DNA of 64,000 nucleotides from an uncultured Lachnospiraceae bacterium (GCA_949502235.1 CATBDC010000005.1:1-64000); one strand, 5' to 3'. Positions 36,822 to 46,971 are shown, numbered from the stretch's first letter. The notes: generated by a model from the letters alone, not told the origin. Translations and numbers: made by a program.

Positions 36822-38554
36822 TTATTTCATTAGATGATAAAAGACTTGCATATGAATTCTGGAGCAGGGATCCTTATTTTGATGAGGAGACACATGAGGA
36901 ATTAAGGAAAATCGCAGAGGATGAAAAGGAGATTAACGACCGGTTTTATAAGGATCTGGAATTTGGCACCGGAGGACTTAGGGGTATTCTGGGAGCCGGG
37001 ACAAACCGTATGAATCTATATACGGTAAGAAAAGCCACACAGGGGCTCGCAAATTATATTATAAAAGAGGGAGCTTCGGATAAAGGGATTGCCATTGCCT
37101 ATGATTCCCGGAAGAAATCGGAAGAATTTGCCCGGGAAACGGCTCTTTGTATGGCAGCAAATGGAATCAGGGCCTATATATTTCCGTCCCTTAGACCGAC
37201 TCCGATGCTGTCATTTGCCCTTAGAGAGCTTGGATGCACGGCGGGTGTTGTGATTACGGCAAGCCATAACCCTGCGGAATATAACGGCTATAAGGTATAC
37301 TGGGAGGACGGTGCGCAGATTACGGCGCCGAGGGATAAGGAGATTATCTCGGAGGTGAATGCAATTACGGACTATACTTACGTAAAGACCATGAGCCAAA
37401 AGGAGGCAGAGGAAAAAGGACTGTACCAGGTCATCGGGCCGGATATGGATGATAAATATACAGAGGCATTAAAGAGTCTGGTGCTCTTTCCGGAGGTTAT
37501 AAAGAGACAGGCTGAAAATATAACAATCGTCTATACGCCTCTTCATGGGACAGGCAATCTTCCCGTAAGAAGAATTCTTAAGGAGCTGGGGTTTGAAAAG
37601 GTATATGTGGTAGAGGAGCAGGAAAAGCCGGACGGAAACTTCCCCACGGTAAGCTATCCCAATCCCGAGGATAAAAATGCATTTGCCCTGGCCCTTAAGC
37701 TTGCAAAAAAGGTGGACGCAGACCTTGTGCTTGCAACGGATCCGGACGCGGACCGGCTTGGAATCTATGCGAAGGATGGGGACGGGGAATATAAGAGCTT
37801 CAGCGGGAATATGTCCGGTATGCTGATTATGGAGTATCTGCTGTCCGGGAGAAAGAGGCTTGGAAGGCTTCCGGAAAACGGCGCAGTAGTTACTACAATC
37901 GTTTCCGGGAAAATGTCCAGGAAAATTGCGGATGCATACGGCGTGAAGCTGATTGAGACTCTGACCGGCTTTAAATACATCGGAGAACAGATTAAGTTTT
38001 TTGAACAGGACGGCTCTTATGAATTTCTCTTCGGCTACGAGGAGAGCTACGGATGCCTGGAGGGAACCCACGCAAGGGACAAGGATGCGGTAGTGGCGGT
38101 TATGGCTCTCTGTGAGGCGGCGGCTTACTATAAGGATCAGGGAATTTCCCTCTGTGAGCAGATGGAAAAGCTGTTTCAGACATACGGGTATTACAAAGAG
38201 GAGCTGTGCACTGTAACCCTAAAGGGACAGGAAGGCACAGCTAAAATTCAGGCAGTTATGGAAAGTATCCGCAGCAATATACCGCATACAATAGGTGAAA
38301 GAAGGGTACATGCCTTCCGGGATTACGCAGAAGGAGTTGTGAGAAATCTGGAGAATGGTTCGGTAACAGAGACACTGCTTCCGAAATCAAATGTCCTTTA
38401 CTTTGAGCTTGACAGGGATGCCTGGTGCTGTGCCCGGCCTTCCGGGACAGAGCCGAAGATCAAATTCTATGCAGGTGTGAGAGGACAGGACGAGGCAGAC
38501 GCCGGGAAGCAGCTTAAGGAGCTTATGCAGGCGGTAACCAGATTTGCAGACTAA
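36812..38554 (+). CDS. Phospho-sugar mutase (phosphogluco/phosphomannomutase)
   Basis: TASHNPAEYNGYKVYWEDGAQI, DPDADRLGIY, RPSGTEPKIKFY. Confidence 0.95.
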   Translation: MRMIISLDDKRLAYEFWSRDPYFDEETHEELRKIAEDEKEINDRFYKDLEFGTGGLRGILGAGTNRMNLYTVRKATQGLANYIIKEGASDKGIAIAYDSRKKSEEFARETALCMAANGIRAYIFPSLRPTPMLSFALRELGCTAGVVITASHNPAEYNGYKVYWEDGAQITAPRDKEIISEVNAITDYTYVKTMSQKEAEEKGLYQVIGPDMDDKYTEALKSLVLFPEVIKRQAENITIVYTPLHGTGNLPVRRILKELGFEKVYVVEEQEKPDGNFPTVSYPNPEDKNAFALALKLAKKVDADLVLATDPDADRLGIYAKDGDGEYKSFSGNMSGMLIMEYLLSGRKRLGRLPENGAVVTTIVSGKMSRKIADAYGVKLIETLTGFKYIGEQIKFFEQDGSYEFLFGYEESYGCLEGTHARDKDAVVAVMALCEAAAYYKDQGISLCEQMEKLFQTYGYYKEELCTVTLKGQEGTAKIQAVMESIRSNIPHTIGERRVHAFRDYAEGVVRNLENGSVTETLLPKSNVLYFELDRDAWCCARPSGTEPKIKFYAGVRGQDEADAGKQLKELMQAVTRFAD

Positions 38555-38574
38555 ACGGGAGGGATGGTGAGAAT

Positions 38575-40427
38575 ATGTCGTTATTAAAACTGACACCCAG
38601 TTACAAGGATTACCTCTGGGGCGGACATCGTCTCGTGGAGGAATACAATAAACAATATGAGGGCAGTGTTCTGGCGGAGAGCTGGGAACTTTCCTGCCAT
38701 CCGGACGGCCCTTCAGGGATCCTGAACGGAGCTTACGCAGGCAGAACCCTTGCGGAGTATATTGACGGGGAGGGAAAAGAGGTTCTCGGAACCCACTGCC
38801 GGAGATTTCGGGATTTCCCGATTCTGATAAAATTTATTGACGCAAAGGATAACCTGTCCATACAGGTACATCCTGGCAACCGCTACGCCCTGAAAAATGA
38901 GGGGCAGTACGGCAAGACTGAAATGTGGTATGTCATGGACGCGGGGAAGGAGGCATACCTGTACTACGGGTTTGAGAAGGAAATCAGCAGGGAGGAATTT
39001 GAAAAACGGATCAGGGAGGATACGCTTTTAGAGGTGCTCAATGCCGTTCCGGTCCAGAAGGGGGATGTGCTTTTTATTGAGTCGGCACCATCCACGCTAT
39101 CGGAAAGGATATTCTCATTGCGGAGATCCAGCAGAATTCCAATGTGACCTACCGTGTATATGATTACGGTAGAGTGGGAAAGGACGGCAAAAAACGGGAT
39201 CTGCATATTGAAAAGGCGCTGGCGGTAACCAACCGGGTGCCCATTATCAGGGATAAGAGCAGCTATCCCCATGTGGCGGACTGTGACTATTTTACAGTAG
39301 ATAAGCTGAACCTGGACGGGAAGGTTATGAAGCGCATGGAGGGCTCTGTTTCAGAGGAATCCTTTGCCAGCATCCTGATTCTTGAAGGGAAAGGAGAGAT
39401 TATCTGCGGGGAGGAAACACTTTCCTTTCAGAAGGGGGACAGCTTCTTTATAAGCGCCGGAAGCGGAAGCTATCAGATAGAAGGAGTGTGCGATGCCCTG
39501 GTTACAACTATCCGTGAAAAGGCAGCGCCTGTCCGTATAGGGATAGATATAGGAAGCAGGGAGACGGGGATCGGGCTTGTGGATATCCATGACAAGCTTC
39601 TGGCGTCCCGGGTTCTTCCTGTGGATGTATCACATTCACCCGAAAAGATGATAGAGGAAATTGCCAAGGCAGCCCTTCTTTTGCTGGAACGTCAGGGAAT
39701 CGCCATAGATCAGTGCGTGGGCGCCGGAATCGGAGTGCCGGGAACCATTGACCGGAAGGCGGGGGGTGTCCGCTATTCCAACAATATCCGTTGGGAGCAG
39801 GTGAGGCTTAAGGAGGAATTCGGGAAATATCTTCCTGTCCCTATAAATATTGCCAACAACGCAGATTGCGCGGCCTTAGGCGAAGCGGCGGCAGGCGCAG
39901 GTAAGGAATGTCAGGATATTGTCATGCTGACTATCGGCGCGGGCGTGGGCGGCGGAGTCATACTGGACGGAGAAATCTATCAGGGAAAAGGCGTGGGCGG
40001 CAGTGAACTGGGCCATATGGTTATTGTGGAGGACGGAAAAGAGTGCACCTGCGGGCGTAAAGGCTGTCTGGAAGCATATGTTTCTGTCAATGCTCTGGCA
40101 AAAGAGGCGGAGGCTGTGTCAGGAAAGATGCTTTCGCCGGAAGAAATCTTTTGCAGGGCATCCGAAGGCGACATGGCACTTAAAGAAGTGGCGGAGGACT
40201 ATGTGAGGAAGCTTGGAACCGGTATGGTGAATATTGTCAATATCTTCCGGCCCCAGATTGTGATTATAGGCGGAAGCATGGCCGGGCAGGGAGAGAGGCT
40301 TCTTTCGCCCTTAAGGGAAAGGGTGCTAAAAGACTGCTTCGGCGGAAGTAACGCAGAGCTCCCGGAGATTCAGATGGCAGCTCTTGGAAAAGAAGCCGGG
40401 ATAATTGGGGCGGCTTCGCTGATGTGA
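38575..40427 (+). pseudogene. ManA (mannose-6-phosphate isomerase)-ROK kinase fusion with a 1-nt frameshift at ~39085
   Basis: 38575-39147 and 39144-40427 join if one G is restored: FIES-G-TIHAIGKDILIAEIQQNSNVTYRVYDYGR; ROK part RIGIDIGSRETGIGLVD, CTCGRKGCLEAYVS. Confidence 0.85.
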
Positions 40428-40532
40428 ATAAGAAATTAGCTCTTTTAATATAAAAATTTTTATCCTTGACAAAACTGTCCTATGCCCTTAAAATATGGTT
40501 CATAAAAAGAAATGAGTTTTTCGACCGTACAG

Positions 40533-41057
40533 CTATTGCTCAAGCGGCTTGCTCGTTTCTTTTTTTGTCCTTAAAATATCATAGAGGTACAGTTTCCCGT
40601 CTTTTGCATGGCGAACCAGTATCCTTGACTTAAAGACATTGTATCTGGCCAGTTCGCCCGCATCACCATACACTGGGATTGCAAAACGTGTGTCATACCT
40701 GTACCAGCCGAATTTTGCATCCGTGTTATGTTTCTGTGCATAGTTGTTCGCAAATGTTTTATTTGTGGCAATTTCAATCATCTCTTTGATAATACCGGAA
40801 GAATTTGCCTTTGCGTACATATTTGCACCCCGCAGTTCCTTTGTGTCTTTGGAGTGTGCAAACTCGTCCGGAAAATCCGTGCCTATGTATACCATGTCTG
40901 ATGTTTCTGTAATCTCCGAACACTGGCCGATATATTCTTTCAGGCAGTCCTCAACAATGTCCCAGTTCACGCTTCTTCTCCCCTTGAAACGTAAGTCATT
41001 GATGATCACAATGCTCTTGCCGTCAGCGTCCCTTATAATATCAACTTTCTTATTCAT
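40533..41057 (-). CDS. Hypothetical protein; C-term resembles phage/ICE polyvalent-protein nuclease-like domains
   Basis: WYRYDTRFAIPVYGDAGELARYNVFKSRILVRHAKDGKLYLYDILRTKKETSKPL. Confidence 0.55.
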   Translation of the reverse strand: MNKKVDIIRDADGKSIVIINDLRFKGRRSVNWDIVEDCLKEYIGQCSEITETSDMVYIGTDFPDEFAHSKDTKELRGANMYAKANSSGIIKEMIEIATNKTFANNYAQKHNTDAKFGWYRYDTRFAIPVYGDAGELARYNVFKSRILVRHAKDGKLYLYDILRTKKETSKPLEQ

Positions 41058-41416
41058 ATGTAAGTACTCCTTATCAGATTCATTTTATTCCCGCGAAGCA
41101 GCGAGCAAGTAGCCATGTTTGTATGGATATTTGACTGCAAAGTTTAGCAGCTGCGTTGTATCACTTCAATTTGTATTACTTAAAAAGGGGTTATAATTGA
41201 TTGTAATTGTATCACTGGTTTTTCAAAGAATATCGGTGCTTTTTGTTATTATATATTTTTTTGCGAAAAAATCAATTGACAAAGTATACAAAGACTTCTT
41301 CTTTTTTACCGATTCAAAATTAAAGCCTTATTTTTAGGGCTATACGTGTTATAGGATTTACTGCTCCTGACGATATTTAAATATATAGGAATAATGTGCA
41401 AAGGAAAGTGGATATT

Positions 41417-42907
41417 ATGACAATTGCAAAGAGAATAGCAGCCCTGCCAGAGGCAGTTAACATTGCAAAGCCGTTTCAGGCGGAGCTTACCCAGGAAAAA
41501 TCAGGCGTTCGTCCCGCTGCCAGCCGGGAGACAAAGAATATTACTGAGATATCGAGGCTTAGCACCTCCTTATATGCTGCCGATGATTCGGATTACTCCA
41601 GGGCAGACGCGGTAAATAAGCAGTGGAGAAAAATGAATACTGTCAATATTCTGGATGTTTTAGACGGTACGGCAGATACGTCCAACAGAACCCTTAAGCT
41701 TTCAGATCTTGAAAAGCGTCTGCAGGAGAGCGGTTTAGATGAGGTGGATGACACAGATTTAAGTATGCTGAAGTTTGAGTTTTCAGGACTAAGGTTTGAA
41801 GCAGACGCGCCTTACCCTTCTGTCCGTGAAAATACCTTCCGTAAAAATGTAGAATATCTTGCTTCAAGGTATGCGGCAATGGAGGAGCGGATTAAAAATA
41901 CATATACTGGAAAGGAGCAGAAGCAATGGCTTGATAAGCTGGATGCACTGTATCAGGACACGCTTAAGCGCACGGCAGGGGAATATGCAGAGCTTGTGGG
42001 CGGCATCCTTAAGGAGTATGGAGTTTCGGGAGAGAAGGAGAAGCTTTTTGCTTCCTTTCAATCCGGAGTGGAGGAGCTGACAGACAGATACAGACAGTTC
42101 CTGAAGGAGAATGAGGGCTTTACAGGTCTTGAAGGTACAGTGGATGAGTGGCTTTTACAGGATGACGAGTATATTGCGGCAAGGCTTAGAGAACAGAATC
42201 TTACAGCTGCGGATTCCGGCAGGAGCGCAGAGTATACACTGAGAGATTTGGAAGTTCTCGGACAATATGCGTCAGGGCTTTCGGCTATGGCGGCAAAAGC
42301 AGATACCTATGAGATGAATGAGGAGCGGATGGGCCTGGAGCTTGCCATGCTGGCAATGAAGACAGATGAATTAAAGAAAAATGGCGGGGTCAGCACATCA
42401 ATGGGCGCTGTTCTTAAGGAAACCCTTCATGGATATATCAATTCCTTTATAAATCAGTTTGAGCGTAAGCTAAGCGAGAAAAGGGCACATGCTCTTATAT
42501 CCTCTGATATACAGGGTAATGCGGTACTTGATCAGAAAAGTATATGGAATGTGTACAATAGGACAATGGAAAGCTGGCGGACTTCAGGAGATGCTCTTAA
42601 AGCACTGGCTTCCGGTGCGCAGTACGGCAGAGCACAGTATGCACAGAAGATGAGCCGGCCAGGAACAAAGGATATCTATCGGTATAAAAACGGCAGCGGA
42701 TACTGGAACCAATTTTTTGAGGATACTGCAATAAAAAGGAATGGTTATCAGAAGGACGGAACAACATATGGGAAATATGTGATGAACTGGCTTAATTTTA
42801 CGGACAGCCTGAAGGAAGGGAAGAATGTACGGCTGAATATGGAGCTTGGTTCTGTGGATTCCTGTTTGGAGGGATGGCCGGGGAGGTTGGTGGATGTAGA
42901 GGTGTAG
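41417..42907 (+). CDS. Hypothetical protein, helical, no recognised domain
   Basis: Long ORF with SD-like AAAGGAAAGTGG. Confidence 0.7.
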   Translation: MTIAKRIAALPEAVNIAKPFQAELTQEKSGVRPAASRETKNITEISRLSTSLYAADDSDYSRADAVNKQWRKMNTVNILDVLDGTADTSNRTLKLSDLEKRLQESGLDEVDDTDLSMLKFEFSGLRFEADAPYPSVRENTFRKNVEYLASRYAAMEERIKNTYTGKEQKQWLDKLDALYQDTLKRTAGEYAELVGGILKEYGVSGEKEKLFASFQSGVEELTDRYRQFLKENEGFTGLEGTVDEWLLQDDEYIAARLREQNLTAADSGRSAEYTLRDLEVLGQYASGLSAMAAKADTYEMNEERMGLELAMLAMKTDELKKNGGVSTSMGAVLKETLHGYINSFINQFERKLSEKRAHALISSDIQGNAVLDQKSIWNVYNRTMESWRTSGDALKALASGAQYGRAQYAQKMSRPGTKDIYRYKNGSGYWNQFFEDTAIKRNGYQKDGTTYGKYVMNWLNFTDSLKEGKNVRLNMELGSVDSCLEGWPGRLVDVEV

Positions 42908-42937
42908 GGGACAGTGTAATTTTACACTGTCCCCTAC
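42904..42937. terminator. Perfect palindrome between convergent genes
   Basis: GTAGGGGACAGTGTAA-tt-TTACACTGTCCCCTAC. Confidence 0.85.
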
Positions 42938-42952
42938 CTAACTCACCTTATC

Positions 42953-43597
42953 TTACAACCTATGGATCCCGCTCTGTATCTCCTCTGCCCATTTCTGCAG
43001 GTTATAGGTATTTCCACTGAAAAGCTTCAGGATAACGCCGCTTGGGGTGCTGTCGCTGGCAAACGCATTTGCCTCGTCTGTGTCAACATGCATTGCCAGG
43101 GCAAATTTAGGGCTGACACGTACAACTACATCTGCAAATATGAGAGAACGTTCATAGCTTTCTGTAATGACAAAAACATCATCATTATCCTTTACATTTA
43201 ACTGCATAGCCTGCACAGGGGTCATATGGATATGACGTTTTGCCACAATAACCCCGTGGTCAATCTCAAGGGTGCCATTAGGCCCTGTAAGGGTGCAGCC
43301 AGGCGTACCTTCAGTGTCTCCGGACTGCCGTATCATTCCCGGGATGCCAAGCTTTCTGGAATCTGTCATGGAGATCTCAAGCTGCGTTTCGGGACGAAAG
43401 GGTCCGAGGATGGCAACATTTTCAAATGTACCCTTCGGCCCCGTTACTGTGATCCGCTCTTCGCAGACATATTGTCCCGGCTGGCTTAATTCTGCTTTAT
43501 AGGTAAGGGCGCGGCCCTCTCCGAATAAGATTTCAAAATCCTTCTGGCACATATGTATATGACGTGCACTCGTTTCAATAGGAATTGCAAGTCCCAT
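42953..43597 (-). CDS. pduL: Phosphate propanoyltransferase (PduL)
   Basis: IPIETSARHIHMCQKDFEILFG, VIVAKRHIHMTPVQAMQLNVKDND. Confidence 0.92.
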   Translation of the reverse strand: MGLAIPIETSARHIHMCQKDFEILFGEGRALTYKAELSQPGQYVCEERITVTGPKGTFENVAILGPFRPETQLEISMTDSRKLGIPGMIRQSGDTEGTPGCTLTGPNGTLEIDHGVIVAKRHIHMTPVQAMQLNVKDNDDVFVITESYERSLIFADVVVRVSPKFALAMHVDTDEANAFASDSTPSGVILKLFSGNTYNLQKWAEEIQSGIHRL

Positions 43598-43740
43598 GTT
43601 TCATACCACCTTTTATTATAATCACCTGAATAGTTTATCATATTTTTCGGGAATTTTATACTTTTATTTTTGGAAAAAATAGCTTATAATCTAAGAAAAG
43701 AGATACAGAAGAGTATATCTGATGATAAGGAGGACATGAC

Positions 43741-43950
43741 ATGAGACAGATATGGGAAGATATGAAAGATTTTTTTACAAGAGACTGGACTGTGACGGAG
43801 AAGGTGCTGGTGATTCTCTGCTGCATACTTTTTGGTATGATAAAGGGCTTTTTCCTTGCGCCGATTAAGAAGGGAATCAACTGTGGCAACAACAATGGGA
43901 ATACTTATAACAACCGGGATGATGAATACTGGGTAAATGACGAAGAGTAA
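43741..43950 (+). CDS. Small single-TM hypothetical protein
   Basis: SD AAGGAGG upstream; VLVILCCILFGMIKGFFLAPIKKGI. Confidence 0.7.
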   Translation: MRQIWEDMKDFFTRDWTVTEKVLVILCCILFGMIKGFFLAPIKKGINCGNNNGNTYNNRDDEYWVNDEE

Positions 43951-43958
43951 TAAGCACG

Positions 43959-43987
43959 TTGACAAATCAAGGCTTTATCATTATAAT
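43959..43987 (+). promoter_or_regulatory. Consensus promoter of glnA
   Basis: TTGACA-N17-TATAAT. Confidence 0.85.
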
Positions 43988-44002
43988 TTAATCAAATGAG
44001 AC

Positions 44003-44039
44003 AAGGGCGTTTTCATCCGTGTATGAGAACGCCCTTTTT
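44003..44039 (+). terminator. Attenuator-like terminator in the glnA leader
   Basis: AAGGGCGTTTTCAT-CCGTGT-ATGAGAACGCCCTTTTT. Confidence 0.85.
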
Positions 44040-44075
44040 GAGGACGAGTTCCCAAAATAAGGAGGTAATATATAA

Positions 44076-45407
44076 ATGAACCATTACACCCGCCAGGACA
44101 TCATCCGTTTAGTAGAAGAGGAGGACGTGGGCTTCATCCGCCTGCAGTTCACCGACATTTTCGGAACCTTTAAAAATGTGGCTGTCACGCCCGCCCAGCT
44201 TAACAAGGCGTTAAATAACCAGTGTATGTTCGATGGCTCTGCTATCGAAGGCTTTGCGCGGATTGAGGATTCAGATATGTATCTGTACCCTGATCTTAAT
44301 ACCTTTGAAATCTTTCCCTGGAGACCTCAGCAGGGGAAGGTGGCCCGTCTAATCTGCGATATTTTTAAAGCAGATCGAAATCCTTTTGAAAGCGATCCAA
44401 GATATGTTCTTAAAAAGGTTATCAAAGAGGCGGCGGATATGGGCTATACCTTTGATGTGGGGCCGGAGTGTGAATTTTTCCTGTTTCACACAGATGACGA
44501 TGGACTTCCCACAACGATTTCCCATGAGCAGGCAGGCTATTTTGATTTAGGTCCCCTTGATCTGGGGGAAAATGCCAGACGAGATATGGTGCTTACCCTT
44601 GAGGATATGGGTTTTGTTATTGAGTCCTCCCATCATGAAATCGCACCGGCGCAGCATGAGATTGATCTGCGGTATGATGAGGCCCTTGTGGCGGCCGACA
44701 ATATTATGACCTTTAGGATGGTGGCAAAAACCATTGCAAAACGCCACGGGCTCCATGCGACCTTCATGCCCAAGCCTAAGTACGGTGTCAGCGGTTCGGG
44801 CATGCACATCAATATGTCCCTGAATAAAGACGGGGAAAATATATTTGTTGATCCTTCAGATGAGAGGGGCTTAAGTAAGGAAGCCTATTATTTTATCGGC
44901 GGGATTTTAAAGCATATAAAGGCAATTACCTTTATCACAAATCCTCTTGTAAATTCATACAAAAGGCTGGTTCCGGGATATGAGGCTCCGGTTTACATTG
45001 CGTGGTCGGCAAAAAACAGGACTCCGCTTATCCGTATTCCTTCCCTAAACGGCCAGTCGGCCCGGGTTGAGCTTAGAAGTCCGGATCCTTCCACGAATCC
45101 ATATCTTGCGCTGGCAGTATGTCTTGCGGCAGGCCTTGAAGGGATCAAAAACAGAATTGACCCTCCGGACAGTGTGGATTTAAATATTTTTGAGATGACA
45201 GAGGAGGAACGGGAAAAAGCAGGTATTGAGCGGCTTCCGGGAAGCCTTCTTGAGGCGGCAAGAGAATTTGAAAAGGATAGGTTCATACAGCAGGTGCTGG
45301 GGGCGGATTTATCAAAAAAATATATACGGGCTAAGACGATGGAATATGCGGATTACCGCGGCCAGGTTACAGACTGGGAGCTTTCAAAATATCTGCATGT
45401 GATTTAG
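44076..45407 (+). CDS. glnA: Glutamine synthetase type I
   Basis: FTDIFGTFKNVAV, MFDGSAIEGFARIEDSDMYLYPD, GSGMHINMSL, NPYLALAV. Confidence 0.97.
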   Translation: MNHYTRQDIIRLVEEEDVGFIRLQFTDIFGTFKNVAVTPAQLNKALNNQCMFDGSAIEGFARIEDSDMYLYPDLNTFEIFPWRPQQGKVARLICDIFKADRNPFESDPRYVLKKVIKEAADMGYTFDVGPECEFFLFHTDDDGLPTTISHEQAGYFDLGPLDLGENARRDMVLTLEDMGFVIESSHHEIAPAQHEIDLRYDEALVAADNIMTFRMVAKTIAKRHGLHATFMPKPKYGVSGSGMHINMSLNKDGENIFVDPSDERGLSKEAYYFIGGILKHIKAITFITNPLVNSYKRLVPGYEAPVYIAWSAKNRTPLIRIPSLNGQSARVELRSPDPSTNPYLALAVCLAAGLEGIKNRIDPPDSVDLNIFEMTEEEREKAGIERLPGSLLEAAREFEKDRFIQQVLGADLSKKYIRAKTMEYADYRGQVTDWELSKYLHVI

Positions 45408-45438
45408 ACTTTTAAGGAAAGGGACAGGAGGTGTCAGG

Positions 45439-46005
45439 GTGACAGGTATTATCGTAGTATTTCCGAACAAGGATAATGCAGTGGGAATCCGTAACCTTCT
45501 GGTGCGGTACGGTCTGACAGTCACCGGAGTGTGCACCTCAGGAGCACAGGCGGTAAATCTTGCGGATGCATTAGAGGAAGGAATTGTAATCTGCGGCTAT
45601 AAGCTTAAGGATATGATGTATACACAGCTTCGGGAATATCTTCCGGACAGCTTCGGCCTCCTCCTGGTAGCCTCTAAAAATAAGTGGGACGGAAGCCTGC
45701 CGGAGGGAACCGTAGGGCTCCCCATGCCCATAAAGGCGCAGGATCTGATGGAAACGCTTCATATGATGCTGGAAAATATGGAGAGACGCAGGAAGAAGAG
45801 ACGCGAAGAGAAGAAAAGAAGAAACCCCAGGCAGCAGAAAATCATAGCAGATGCGAAGTCCCTTCTGATGGAAAGAAACCATATGAGCGAAGAGGAGGCT
45901 CACAGATATCTGCAGAAGAACAGCATGGACAGCGGCAGAAATATGGCAGAGACTGCTGAAATGATACTGACATATTGCGGCTATTGTGAACGGAGTGAAC
46001 AGTAA
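45439..46005 (+). CDS. ANTAR-domain response regulator
   Basis: REC-like N-term, C-term QKIIADAKSLLMERNHMSEEEAHRYLQKNSMDSGRNMAETAEMI; tail YCERSEQ* encoded by a 27-bp repeat. Confidence 0.88.
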   Translation: MTGIIVVFPNKDNAVGIRNLLVRYGLTVTGVCTSGAQAVNLADALEEGIVICGYKLKDMMYTQLREYLPDSFGLLLVASKNKWDGSLPEGTVGLPMPIKAQDLMETLHMMLENMERRRKKRREEKKRRNPRQQKIIADAKSLLMERNHMSEEEAHRYLQKNSMDSGRNMAETAEMILTYCGYCERSEQ

Positions 46006-46006
46006 C
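45980..46006 (+). repeat. 27-bp palindromic repeat overlapping the ANTAR gene stop
   Basis: GCTATTGTGAACGGAGTGAACAGTAAC. Confidence 0.9.
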
Positions 46007-46040
46007 ATTGACAATGATAGAAAGGTAACAGTGAATACAG

Positions 46041-46892
46041 ATGAAATTTACAAAAATGCACGGATTGGGAAATGATTATGTTTATGTAAACTGTCTGGAG
46101 GAAAAAATAGAAAACCCTCCGGCAGCGGCGAGATTTGTAAGTGACAGGCATTTTGGCATCGGCTCGGACGGGCTGATTATGATAAATCCGTCTGACAAGG
46201 CGGATTTTGAGATGGAGATGTACAATGCAGACGGGTCAAGGAGTGAAATGTGCGGCAATGGAATCCGCTGTGTGGCAAAATATGTCTATGACTACGGGCT
46301 TACAGATAAGACAAGTATTTCCGTAGAGACGCTGGGGGGAATCAAATACCTTGAGCTGACGGTAAAAGAGGGGAATGTCCGGCTTGTGAAGGTAGATATG
46401 GGAAAGCCGGAGCTTACGGCAGAAAGGATTCCTGTTGAGACGGCCCGCCCGCTTGACAGAGTCATTGATGAACCCATTGATGTGAATGGAGAGACCTACC
46501 ATATAACAGGCGTTTCCATGGGAAATCCCCATGCGGTTGTCTTTGTGGAGGATGTGGAGGAACTGGAAATAGAAAAAATAGGGCCCTGGTTTGAAAACCA
46601 CAAAAGATTCCCCCGGAGAATTAATACGGAGTTTGTCGAGGTGCTTGACAGGAATACCGTAAAGATGCGGGTGTGGGAGCGGGGGGCAGGCGAGACAATG
46701 GCCTGCGGCACCGGTGCCTGCGCCGTGACGGCAGCCTGTATTTTAAACAGCCTGACAGAAAATCAGGTGATAGTGAGGCTGAAAGGAGGAGATCTTCAGA
46801 TAGAGTGGGACAGACAAAGGGATCGAATCTATATGACAGGGCCTGCGGTAACTGTATTTGACGGAGAGATAGATTTACCGGACGTGGACTAA
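46041..46892 (+). CDS. dapF: Diaminopimelate epimerase
   Basis: [44 protein letters not shown]. Confidence 0.97.
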   Translation: MKFTKMHGLGNDYVYVNCLEEKIENPPAAARFVSDRHFGIGSDGLIMINPSDKADFEMEMYNADGSRSEMCGNGIRCVAKYVYDYGLTDKTSISVETLGGIKYLELTVKEGNVRLVKVDMGKPELTAERIPVETARPLDRVIDEPIDVNGETYHITGVSMGNPHAVVFVEDVEELEIEKIGPWFENHKRFPRRINTEFVEVLDRNTVKMRVWERGAGETMACGTGACAVTAACILNSLTENQVIVRLKGGDLQIEWDRQRDRIYMTGPAVTVFDGEIDLPDVD

Positions 46893-46971
46893 GCGGGCTG
46901 TCTGTGAAGGAGTCGGACGTCCGCAGGTACAGGTTGTTGTTTTGCATAAATAAAAGACAGGAGAGAGAAAA

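Noticed and set aside
40440-40532. cgaccgtacag near 40520 as another element B terminus
   Set aside because: Match is too short and lacks the rest of the element.
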